Part shown: positions 44,099 through 51,550 of the stretch, piece by piece
Layout of the letters: every line of letters starts with the position of its first letter
Numbering within the stretch: the first letter of the stretch is position 1
Assembly: GCF_001544535.1 (NCBI RefSeq)
Contig: NZ_FCON02000045.1
Span: forward strand, 1 to 57,186
Source: Caballeronia choica
GTDB taxonomy: Bacteria > Pseudomonadota > Gammaproteobacteria > Burkholderiales > Burkholderiaceae
DNA length: 57,186 nt
Reading direction: 5' to 3'
Notes under the pieces: generated by a model
Database searches by the model: none
Told to the model about the DNA's origin: nothing
The model's input: the letters and a program-made list of their open reading frames with translations, nothing else
Translations under genes and position numbers: made by a program

Positions 44099-45253
44099 TC
44101 AAGGCGAACGCGCGTCGCGCGATGGCGAAGCATCGTCGAGCCTGATCGTCTGCCCGTGGCGCAGAACCGTGAACGCGTCGGACGAAAGCCCCGCCTTCGC
44201 GACCGCTTCGGCGAGCAGACGCGGAGGCTCGTCGAGCGGATCGTCGGCGAGTTCGAAGGTGCCCCAGTGAATGCCGATCGCCTTCTTCGCATGAAGGTCG
44301 CTGAAGATTTGCACGGCTTCCTGCGGATCGACGTGCTGTGCGTGCATGAACCAGCGCGGCGCATAGGCACCGATCGGAATGAGCGCGAGGTCGAAGCCGC
44401 CAAACGCCTCGCCGATGTCCTTGAAGTCCTTCGAGTATCCCGTATCGCCGACGAAGCAGAACGAATACGGACGCGCCGCGCCCGGCGGCGTCCTGACGAC
44501 CCATCCGCCCCACAGTGTCTCGGCGCGGTCGGTGAGACTGCGTGCCGACCAGTGCTGGCTCGGCACGAACCAGAAGTCGAGGCCGGCCGCGTGCGTTGCG
44601 TCGCTCCAGTCCAGTTCCCGCGCGTTCGAAATGCCCTTGTCGGCCATCCATTTCCTGATGCCGAGCGGCACGAGAAAGAGCGGCGGCCCGCCCGCCTGGG
44701 CATTGAGCGCCTGCACGCTCGCGGTGTCGAGATGGTCGTAGTGATTGTGCGAGATCAGCACGACGTCGATATGCGGCAACTCGGCGATCGACAAACCCGG
44801 CGGCACCTTGCGTTCGGGACCGGCGAACGATACCGGCGACGCCCGTTGCGAGAACACCGGATCGGTCAGGATGTTCACGCCATCGACCTGCACGAGCGCG
44901 GTGGCGTGGCCGATCCACGTCAGCGTATCGACGGTGCGGTTCGCCTTGAGCCACGCGACATCGGGATGATCGAGCGGAAAGTGATAGCCGTTCGCGGGCG
45001 GTTTCGGCAGGCCTTCCTTCCAGCGTTCCCAGCGCCATTTGAGCAGCGATTCGTGCGGCAAGTCGCCGTAGTTGTTCACGTAGCCGGATGCGGTGTGGCG
45101 GGCATGGTGCAGTGGCGGGCGCATTTCATCCTGGCTCGGGCTCGGGCTCGGGCTTGAGCTTTGACTCTGACTCTGGGCGGGCGCGCCGCCGCACGCCGAA
45201 AGCAAGGCGCACAGCACGAACGCGCCGTGCGCGCGTCCGCGCAACAGCGACAT
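44099..45253 (-). CDS. Metallo-beta-lactamase-fold lipoprotein (NAPE-PLD-like)
   Basis: 384 aa. A signal sequence ends at lipobox LLSAC, followed by a Ser/Gln/Pro linker. The domain has LTWIGHATALVQVDGVNILTD (in part), the metal motif HNHYDH (H169, H171, D173 and H174), FVGDTGYS and IHWGTFEL. This is the family of N-acylphosphatidylethanolamine phospholipase D and UlaG-like hydrolases. Its periplasmic substrate is unknown. The start at 45253 gives a normal lipoprotein signal; an upstream in-frame start would overlap the preceding gene. It follows the DD-peptidase gene by 71 bases. Confidence 0.85.
   Translation of the reverse strand: MSLLRGRAHGAFVLCALLSACGGAPAQSQSQSSSPSPSPSQDEMRPPLHHARHTASGYVNNYGDLPHESLLKWRWERWKEGLPKPPANGYHFPLDHPDVAWLKANRTVDTLTWIGHATALVQVDGVNILTDPVFSQRASPVSFAGPERKVPPGLSIAELPHIDVVLISHNHYDHLDTASVQALNAQAGGPPLFLVPLGIRKWMADKGISNARELDWSDATHAAGLDFWFVPSQHWSARSLTDRAETLWGGWVVRTPPGAARPYSFCFVGDTGYSKDFKDIGEAFGGFDLALIPIGAYAPRWFMHAQHVDPQEAVQIFSDLHAKKAIGIHWGTFELADDPLDEPPRLLAEAVAKAGLSSDAFTVLRHGQTIRLDDASPSRDARSP
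45133..45177. repeat. Short-period tandem repeat in the lipoprotein linker
   Basis: Units of GGCTCG and then GACTCT repeat through 45133-45177 and encode an SQSQSQSSSPSPSPS linker. The six-base period keeps frame. Confidence 0.7.
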
Positions 45254-45324
45254 CGGCAGCGACACCGCCGACAAGCTACGACGCCCGCGATGCCCGCATC
45301 GTGTGTTTCCGACACAGGCATCGC

Positions 45325-46932
45325 TCACTGCAGCTTCCACAATATCGCGGCGATCGTCCCTTCGTCCTGGAAGGCGCTGATCACATCGTCGAGCGACTTG
45401 ATCGGCACGCCGTTCACGACCACGATGAACACGAGCCTGCGCCCGCTCTTCGCATCGATATAGCCGGCGAGCGACTGTCCTTTCAACGTCAGCGGCGGAC
45501 CGCCGACATACGTGCCCGTCTTCGCATGCACCTGCGCTTTCGCGCCCGCGAGCGTCGGGTCGGCCTCGAAGTTGGTGACGAACGAGAGCGACCCGTCGAC
45601 GCCGAGCACCGGCAGCGAATCGAAATAGCTCGGGAAGGTCGCCTGCTTGCTCATGCCGGTGAGCAGGGTCGTGACGGCGCGGCTGGTCGCGGTGGTGTCG
45701 CCGCCGCCGCTGCCATCGATGAAATGCAGGTCGGCTGCGGGAATCTGGAACTGCGTCGAGAGTACGTTCTGCTCGGCGGCAAGCGCGGCCGCGCGCGTCG
45801 TCGATCCGTTGGCGGCAAGGCCGAACAGCATCAGGCTTATTTCCGCGCCGAGGTTGTAGCTCACCTTGTTGACGAGCTTCGCGTACTCGCTATATGGCTG
45901 CGACACGAGCTGCGCGACCTGCGTGGAAGCGGCGTACGAATTCTGCGCCGGCAGCATCGCGACGGGATTCGCCCCGACCGCTGCCGCCGCAACCGTGACC
46001 CCCGCGCGCGCGAGCGCCTCGATGAACACGGTGCGCGCATAGTTCGACGGCTCGGTGATGCGGAAGGTGCGAATCAGCGGATAAGCGTTCGTGTACGGTG
46101 GCACGAAGCCCGCCGGCAGATTCCCCGTGACGCTGCCCACGCAGTTCGGCGCGCCGATGCAGGCGGGCAGTTCGGGCGTCAAATCGATTTCGAGTTTCGA
46201 GCCCTGAGCGCCCGCCTGAAGGCTCGATTGCACGCTGAAGGCCGCCGACTTCGGCCGCCAGTCCACCGACGCGCCCGGGTTGACGATCACGTCCACGACG
46301 TCGTCGTTGACGAAGATCGGCCGCACGTCGAATTCGTCGCGATAGTTGAACGGCTGAAACAGCCGATCATCGATCACGACTTCGCCCGTCACCCGCTTGA
46401 TGCCTGCTGCCGCGACCTGCGCCGCCAGCGCGTCGTAACCCGCGAGCGGATCGGGCGCCGTGAGCACGGCGCTGCCGAGCGCGTTTGCTTCGTTGTGGTC
46501 GAAGCTGCTGATCGCGAGCGTGCCGTCCGGGTTGGTGCGGCCGCCCATCGCCAGGTCGCCGCTCGCGACGAGCACGAGATTGCCGTTCAGCGTGCCGGCC
46601 GCGTCGACCGTGCCTTGCCGGTAGACGGGCGTTACGAAGCGATGGTCCGGGCCGAGCTGGTTCAGCGCCACGCCGACCGAAAAGAGCTTGCGCACCGACG
46701 CGATCAAGGTCGGCGCCGTGGCGTTCTGCGCATAGATGACCTTGCCGCTCGCGAGATCGATCACCTGCATGGTCCACGTCGCGTTCTTGTAGGCGGGCTT
46801 CTGCATGACGTTCGTTATCTCGGCCGGAATCGGCTGGGTGCCGCTCGGTGTGCTCGATCCGCAGCCAGCGAGCGCCGCGGCGGTCATCGCCAGACAGATG
46901 CGCTTCCATCGATTCATCGAGTGCAAGGTCAT
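45325..46932 (-). CDS. dacB: D-alanyl-D-alanine carboxypeptidase/endopeptidase, PBP4 type
   Basis: 535 aa. Lipobox ALAGC suggests a lipoprotein, unlike E. coli PBP4. Serine-peptidase motifs are SVRK (S79 and K82), SYN (S358 to N360, where most PBP4 have SDN or SYN) and KTGTY (K471). The family's extra domain between the first two motifs is present. It trims or cleaves peptidoglycan cross-links in the periplasm. The start at 46932 has only a weak site; a second Met five codons later is possible. Followed by the metallo-hydrolase lipoprotein on the same strand. Confidence 0.9.
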   Translation of the reverse strand: MTLHSMNRWKRICLAMTAAALAGCGSSTPSGTQPIPAEITNVMQKPAYKNATWTMQVIDLASGKVIYAQNATAPTLIASVRKLFSVGVALNQLGPDHRFVTPVYRQGTVDAAGTLNGNLVLVASGDLAMGGRTNPDGTLAISSFDHNEANALGSAVLTAPDPLAGYDALAAQVAAAGIKRVTGEVVIDDRLFQPFNYRDEFDVRPIFVNDDVVDVIVNPGASVDWRPKSAAFSVQSSLQAGAQGSKLEIDLTPELPACIGAPNCVGSVTGNLPAGFVPPYTNAYPLIRTFRITEPSNYARTVFIEALARAGVTVAAAAVGANPVAMLPAQNSYAASTQVAQLVSQPYSEYAKLVNKVSYNLGAEISLMLFGLAANGSTTRAAALAAEQNVLSTQFQIPAADLHFIDGSGGGDTTATSRAVTTLLTGMSKQATFPSYFDSLPVLGVDGSLSFVTNFEADPTLAGAKAQVHAKTGTYVGGPPLTLKGQSLAGYIDAKSGRRLVFIVVVNGVPIKSLDDVISAFQDEGTIAAILWKLQ

Positions 46933-47135
46933 CGCGTTACTCAGTGGGGGCGTGGGCGGAAACGTGCATCAGGTGAGTGAAAGCAGGCCCGAGGCAGTTC
47001 GTCATCATCGCGCGAACGGCAGCGGATTGCATCAATCGATCGTGCGCCTGCCCAGCCGCCAACCGGCGATGTTGTACAGTTGCGGAACACCAACCACAAC
47101 CCGCCACAACCACCTCGAACACGGAGAACACCGCC

Positions 47136-47555
47136 ATGAAAACCAGCGCTCGCAATCATTTTTCCGGCGAAGTCACGGCCATCAAGTCCGGCGCCGTCAA
47201 CGACGAAATCACGCTGCGCGTGGACGGCACGACGCTCGTCGCCGTCGTCACGCAGGAAAGCACGAAGTCGCTCGGGCTGGCGGTCGGCGCGAAGGCGTCG
47301 GCACTGATCAAGGCGTCGTCGGTCATCGTGATGGTCGACTGCGATCCCTCTAAGATATCCACGCGCAACGTGTTGACGGGCACCGTCGCGAACGTGAAGC
47401 CCGGCGCGGTGAACACGGAAGTGACGATCTCTGCGGGCGGCCTGCAGATCGCGGCCATCATCACCAACGACAGCGCGACGCGTCTCGGCCTTGCCGCCGG
47501 CACGCCCGCGAGCGCGGTGTTCAAGGCGTCGAGCGTGATCGTCGCGGTCGAGTAA
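47136..47555 (+). CDS. Tandem-Mop molbindin
   Basis: 139 aa consisting of two Mop (TOBE) domains. Each has a SGEVTAIKSGAVNDEITLR-like start and a KASSVIVMV/KASSVIVAV end, about 70 residues apart. Such proteins bind molybdate or tungstate as oligomers in the cytoplasm. The length and architecture equal the molybdate-sensing half of E. coli ModE (residues 124-262). GGAGA nine bases before ATG. It is on its own strand, divergent from the DD-peptidase gene and convergent with the NHL lipoprotein gene. Confidence 0.92.
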   Translation: MKTSARNHFSGEVTAIKSGAVNDEITLRVDGTTLVAVVTQESTKSLGLAVGAKASALIKASSVIVMVDCDPSKISTRNVLTGTVANVKPGAVNTEVTISAGGLQIAAIITNDSATRLGLAAGTPASAVFKASSVIVAVE

Positions 47556-47583
47556 GCGGGAATTGCCGGAGCTACGGGCCGGG

Positions 47584-48480
47584 TCAGTCGAGGCGCATGA
47601 TCCGCAGATGACTCGGCCGGCCCGTGCCGCGCGCCCGGTCCACCGCGACGAGGCGCTTGTGCGCCGCATCGACCGCCACGCCGCGCGGCTCATCGAAATC
47701 GTTCGCGAGGACAGTCGGCTCGCCCGTCTTCGAAAAACGGCACAGGCCGTGCTCGCCGCACTTCGTGTAGAGCGTCCCGTCGGGCGACGCGGCGAGCAAA
47801 TCGGGCGCCGTCACCGTTGCAAAGACATCGCTCGCCGCGACCGGCGCGGCGGCGGAAAGCGTCGCGCGAAGGCCCACTTTCACGATGCGGTTATTCGTCT
47901 GATCAGTGATGTAGAGCGTATCGCCGACGATCGCCAGACCGACCGGCTTGCCGAGCCCGGCGACGATATCGCGCTCGGTCGCCCGGCTCGAAGCCGGATC
48001 TCGTGTTACGAGGCTCACGCCGCCTTGCGCCGGATCGTCACCCTGCTTCACGAACCAGCTCGACAACAGTTCCGTCCGGCTCAGCACGGCCAGTCCCAAA
48101 CGCCGGCGCGAAGGATTCGCATCGCTCGCCAGCGTGACGTGGCCCGCCGCATCGACGCGGAAAATCGCACTGGTCGAGCCGAAGCCAAAGCGCTCGACGA
48201 ACAGATCGCCGTCCGCGCCGGTCGCGATCTGGCTCAGGCCATTGCGCTGGCCGCCCGCAGCGGGCAGCGTGGCGTAAGGGGCGAAATGCGCTGCGTCAGA
48301 CGACGCGACGATGCCGTTGCTCGCATCATCCGTGACATAGATCGTGCCCTCCGGAACCCGCACCGCGACGCCGTTCGGCGCACCGGCAAGCGTGATCGTC
48401 TGCGCGGCGGAGCCCGGTCCGAGCGAGCCGCACGCGGCCAGACAAAGCGATGTCACGCAGGCCAGCAGCGGCCGCTTCAT
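47584..48480 (-). CDS. NHL/SMP-30-like beta-propeller lipoprotein
   Basis: 298 aa. Lipobox LAAC (C17). The mature part shows repeated strands of the NHL/six-blade propeller kind: NGVAVRVPEGTIYVTDDASN, KPVGLAIVGDTLYITDQTNNRIVKV, EPRGVAVDAAHKRLVAVDRA. It is probably periplasmic, and its ligand is unknown. AGGAGA six bases before ATG. Its promoter region is shared with the molybdopterin-domain gene and contains a ModE-like box, so it may respond to molybdate. Confidence 0.8.
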   Translation of the reverse strand: MKRPLLACVTSLCLAACGSLGPGSAAQTITLAGAPNGVAVRVPEGTIYVTDDASNGIVASSDAAHFAPYATLPAAGGQRNGLSQIATGADGDLFVERFGFGSTSAIFRVDAAGHVTLASDANPSRRRLGLAVLSRTELLSSWFVKQGDDPAQGGVSLVTRDPASSRATERDIVAGLGKPVGLAIVGDTLYITDQTNNRIVKVGLRATLSAAAPVAASDVFATVTAPDLLAASPDGTLYTKCGEHGLCRFSKTGEPTVLANDFDEPRGVAVDAAHKRLVAVDRARGTGRPSHLRIMRLD

Positions 48481-48565
48481 CGAACGTCTCCTGGTCTCGT
48501 TGGCTGGCTCATGCGCGGATCGGCATGAGCGGCATGCCGTGAAAGTCATGGTCACGATTTATCGT

Positions 48566-48591
48566 CCGTAATATCCTCGGCTATATTACGG
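48566..48591. promoter_or_regulatory. ModE-operator-like inverted repeat 1
   Basis: CCGTAATAT (48566-48574), 8-base spacer, ATATTACGG (48583-48591): a perfect 9-bp dyad. The E. coli modA operator has the same layout (CGTTATAT, 8 bases, ACATAACG). It lies 39 bases before the molybdopterin-domain gene and 86 bases before the divergent NHL lipoprotein gene. Confidence 0.75.
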
Positions 48592-48629
48592 CATTCGTTT
48601 CAACCCGATTCGAACCAGCGAGTTTGCAC

Positions 48630-49115
48630 ATGGACGATTCCCAAGCGATTGTTTCGGCCGACACGGTTCTCATGATTGGCGGAGCGGTCGAACGTCCGCT
48701 TTCCCTCGATATCGCCGCATTGCGCGAATACGAAAGCGTGTCGCTCGAACCATTCGACCTGTTCTGCTTCACGAGCGGCAGGTTCATCCGCCCGGTCGAC
48801 AGCTATCGCGGCGTGCAACTGCGCGTCCTGCTCGACGCGGCGGGCGTGCGCCGGCCGGGCAGCTCGGATTTCAAGCGGACCGTGTTCCTCGCGCACGGAC
48901 ACGACGGCTATGCGGTCACGTTCTCGTGGCACGAACTGTTCAATTCGCCGATCGGCGATCGCGCGATCGTTGCGTACGCCTGCGCTGACCGGCCGCTCGA
49001 TATCGAGGACGGTTTGCCCGTGCTCGTCTCCGGCGCGGATACGGTGCGCGCGCCGCGCCATGTGAAGCGCCTCGCACGCATCGATGCGCACGTGCTCGGT
49101 TCAGCGAGGCAATGA
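48630..49115 (+). CDS. Small molybdopterin-oxidoreductase-domain protein
   Basis: 161 aa. It matches the minimal sulfite-oxidase-type Moco domain: FDLFCFTSGRFIRPV with C46 at the Mo-ligand position, then SYRGVQLRVLLDAAGV, VFLAHGHDGYAVTFSWHELF and GLPVLVSGADTVRAPRHVKRL. There is no signal peptide, so it is cytoplasmic. It is much shorter than a complete sulfite oxidase or MsrP, so catalysis is not assured. ATG at 48630 has a weak GCGAG site. Its stop overlaps the NifQ-like start as ATGA. A ModE-like box lies 39 bases upstream. Confidence 0.82.
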   Translation: MDDSQAIVSADTVLMIGGAVERPLSLDIAALREYESVSLEPFDLFCFTSGRFIRPVDSYRGVQLRVLLDAAGVRRPGSSDFKRTVFLAHGHDGYAVTFSWHELFNSPIGDRAIVAYACADRPLDIEDGLPVLVSGADTVRAPRHVKRLARIDAHVLGSARQ

Positions 49116-49669
49116 ACGGGGCGGCGGCCATGTTACTGGCCTGCGCGCTCGACCCTGCCAACGCCGATACGATCGCATTCGCGCGCCTGATCGGTGCGAG
49201 GCTCGGCGCCCGCGAGTTGCTGCTGCTCGGCCTGAGCCGCGATCAACTCGCGGCGCTGGTCAAGCGGCATTTCTCTCGCGCACTCGACCACGCGGAAATA
49301 CCGACTGCCGTGCTGTGGTCGCCTCACTGGCAATTCGTGAGCGAACTGCGAACGCTGCTGCTTCAGCACGACATCACCGCCGCGACGCACGCCGCCGATG
49401 CACACTGTCTCGCAACGATCATCGCCACCGCGTGCTTGCGTCCCGACCATCTGTGGCGCGACCTCGGACTGAGCGGCCGCGACGACGTCACGAGCATCCT
49501 CCACCGTCACTATCCCCGCTTCATCGCGCGCAACGTGAAGAACTTGCGCTGGAAGAAGTTTCTCGCGCAGGAAGTGGCGCTCGCGAACGGTCGGGCCGTG
49601 ACGTTCGCGCCCGGCTGTCCAGGCTGCGAGGACTTTGCATTCTGCTATCCCGAGCGCGCGTCAGAGTAA
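49112..49669 (+). CDS. nifQ: NifQ-like molybdenum-handling protein
   Basis: 185 aa. The helical body and C-terminal RNVKNLRWKKFLAQEV, then CPGCEDFAFC, match NifQ, which carries a Mo-Fe-S cluster and donates molybdenum for FeMo-cofactor. The canonical motif is CX4CX2CX5C; here C169, C172 and C178 are present but T164 stands where the first Cys should be. No nif genes are in the window. Translation is coupled to the molybdopterin-domain gene (ATGA overlap), which suggests a role in Mo supply outside nitrogenase. Confidence 0.83.
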   Translation: MNGAAAMLLACALDPANADTIAFARLIGARLGARELLLLGLSRDQLAALVKRHFSRALDHAEIPTAVLWSPHWQFVSELRTLLLQHDITAATHAADAHCLATIIATACLRPDHLWRDLGLSGRDDVTSILHRHYPRFIARNVKNLRWKKFLAQEVALANGRAVTFAPGCPGCEDFAFCYPERASE

Positions 49670-49670
49670 A

Positions 49671-49701
49671 AAAAAGCGCTACAGGCGAGGCCTGCAGCGC
49701 T
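49671..49701 (-). terminator. Rho-independent terminator of the porin gene
   Basis: On the minus strand AGCGCTGCAGGC, a CTC loop, and GCCTGTAGCGCT form a 12-bp stem with one G-U pair, followed by a run of T (complement of 49668-49675). It lies 42 bases past the porin stop and directly abuts the end of the nifQ-like gene. Confidence 0.88.
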
Positions 49702-49743
49702 CAAATGGCAATCGGAAGTCTGGAGTGCCGTTGAAAATCCCGC

Positions 49744-50916
49744 TCAGAACCTGTGACGCAGGCCGACGCGCGCCGCGAACTGGTTGTTCGCACCCACGCC
49801 CGAGTTGCCGATGAAGCTCGAACTCGAACCGATTTCGGCCTGCACCGGAACGCTGCGACCCGCGACCGTGTTGCTGCCCGACGCCTTCTGATAGATGGCA
49901 AGCGCGTAGACATCGGTGCGCTTGGACAACGCGTAGTCCACCACGCTGTTGATCTGGTGCCACTTGCCTTCGAAGTTGTCGTCGAGCTTCGAGAACGTGT
50001 AGCCGATGCCCGCGCTCAGGGCCGGCGTGAACGCGTACTTGCCGCCGATTTCGTAGTTGTTCAGGCTCGACGTGGCAGCGGTGATCGGCTCGAACTTCGT
50101 GTGCGTCCAGTTGCCCCAGATCAGGCCCGCACCGATCGCATAGCGCGCGCCGACGCCGTAGGTCTCGAGGTCACGCAAGCCGCCTGTGTTCACGTTCGCG
50201 ATGCTCACGCTGAACGGCGGGGTCGCGCCGTTCGGAAAGCGGATGTTCGTGTACGCCGCGCCGATGCCAAATGCTCCGCCTGCATAGTTCAGCCCGAAGC
50301 TGTAAGCGCTCGACGAGCCTTGCGTGGTCGTGCCGGCGGTGGTGGTCGTAGGCGTCCCGGCGAACGCGCCCGCCTGGTTCGAAAAGCCGTACATGCCGCC
50401 GAAGGTCACGCCCGCGAAGTTGGCGCTGCTGAACTTGATCGAATTGTTGATGCGGCTCGCCGTCAGTTGATCGAGGTCGTTGATGTGGTAGGCATAGTTG
50501 CCGGCCGGCGTCTGGCTGCCCATCGTGTAGTTGGCGCCGAGAAAGTCAGTCGAAAACGAGTACTGGCGGCCGAGCGTCACCGAGCCCACGTCGTTCTTCG
50601 CAAGGCCGACAAAGGCCTGCCGCCCGAACTCGGCGCCGCCCTGTTGCAGCGTGCCGTCGCCGGAACTGAAACCGCTTTCGAGCACGAAAAGCGCCTTCAA
50701 TCCGCCGCCCAGGTCTTCGGTGCCGCGCAAGCCCCAGCGGCTGCCCTGCGCGACGCCGTCGCCATACTTGAACAGATGGTCGTGTCCCGTCGGAGTCGCG
50801 GCATTTGTCACGTACGTGACACCCGCGTCGATGATGCCGTACAGCGTCACGCTGCTTTGGGCATGCGCGGTTATCCCCAGACTGCCCAGGGCAGCGGCGG
50901 CCAGAATCTTCTTCAT
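49744..50916 (-). CDS. Outer-membrane porin (Porin_4 type)
   Basis: 390 aa. Signal peptide MKKILAAAALGSLGITAHAQ, then SSVTLYGIIDAGVTYVTNA, typical of OpcP/OmpC-like trimeric porins of Burkholderiaceae. FEGKWHQINSVVDYALSKRT and the terminal VGLRHRF with final Phe (BAM signal) are present. It forms a 16-strand channel for small solutes. AAGGGA about nine bases before ATG. It is divergent from the ModE-like gene, and the intergenic region contains ModE-like box 3, so it may be controlled by molybdate. Confidence 0.94.
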   Translation of the reverse strand: MKKILAAAALGSLGITAHAQSSVTLYGIIDAGVTYVTNAATPTGHDHLFKYGDGVAQGSRWGLRGTEDLGGGLKALFVLESGFSSGDGTLQQGGAEFGRQAFVGLAKNDVGSVTLGRQYSFSTDFLGANYTMGSQTPAGNYAYHINDLDQLTASRINNSIKFSSANFAGVTFGGMYGFSNQAGAFAGTPTTTTAGTTTQGSSSAYSFGLNYAGGAFGIGAAYTNIRFPNGATPPFSVSIANVNTGGLRDLETYGVGARYAIGAGLIWGNWTHTKFEPITAATSSLNNYEIGGKYAFTPALSAGIGYTFSKLDDNFEGKWHQINSVVDYALSKRTDVYALAIYQKASGSNTVAGRSVPVQAEIGSSSSFIGNSGVGANNQFAARVGLRHRF

Positions 50917-51010
50917 TATGGTGTTCCCTTCGTGGTGGCCGGTTCCAAGCCCGTTCGGACCCGAGCGGCGGTTAGGCGCGATGCCGTGACGTGTCCTTAC
51001 GTCATCGCAG

Positions 51011-51034
51011 CGCTATGTCCGTGCGAATATAACG
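51011..51034. promoter_or_regulatory. ModE-operator-like inverted repeat 3
   Basis: CGCTATGT (51011-51018), 8-base spacer, ATATAACG (51027-51034). It agrees with the E. coli half-site CGnTATAT with one mismatch and has the same spacing as the other two boxes. It lies 95 bases before the porin start and 103 before the ModE-like start. Confidence 0.55.
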
Positions 51035-51136
51035 AAGCGTAATCTCATAGTAAACTCGATCGCTTCGTTTCGTGGCGCTCTCGCCACAGTTCGCCCGCCG
51101 CATTTGCCCTCATGCCCTTCGTGTATGCTTTCGGGC

Positions 51137-51520
51137 ATGGTTACACCAGTCAAAACCAAATCAGCCGTCCCCCGCACCCGGCCCGAAGTGCGCTTTCGCA
51201 TGCGCATCCGTACAGGCGACACTGTCGCGCTCGGTCCCGGCAAGGTCGCGCTTCTCGAAGCCGTGCACGAGCACGGCTCGATCTCGGCTGCGGCCCGGAG
51301 CCTCGGCATGTCGTACCGGCGCGCGTGGCTGTTGATCGACGAACTGAACCGCTCGCTCAAGTCGCCCGCGACCGTCTCGGAGCAAGGCGGACACAGCGGC
51401 GGCGGCTGCGCGCTGACGCCGGTCGGCGAGAACATCGTGCGTCTTTATCGTGAGGTGGAGGCGCAGGCGGAGGCGTCCTGCGTCACGCAGATCGCAGCGC
51501 TGACGCGGCTCATTCGATAG
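51137..51520 (+). CDS. modE: ModE-like regulator, DNA-binding domain only
   Basis: 127 aa. It corresponds to residues 1-121 of ModE: RFRMRIRTGDTVALGPGKVALLEAV, the helix-turn-helix SISAAARSLGMSYRRAWLLID, and GGGCALTPVGENIVRLYREVE. The two Mop domains that bind molybdate in full ModE are missing; they may be supplied by the separate tandem-Mop protein at 47136. ATG at 51137 is the first plausible start; the ribosome site is weak. Divergent from the porin gene and convergent with the DUF2325 gene (30-base gap). Confidence 0.88.
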   Translation: MVTPVKTKSAVPRTRPEVRFRMRIRTGDTVALGPGKVALLEAVHEHGSISAAARSLGMSYRRAWLLIDELNRSLKSPATVSEQGGHSGGGCALTPVGENIVRLYREVEAQAEASCVTQIAALTRLIR

Positions 51521-51550
51521 CCGCTCTGCGTGCTGCGTCGTGCGTCAGTG

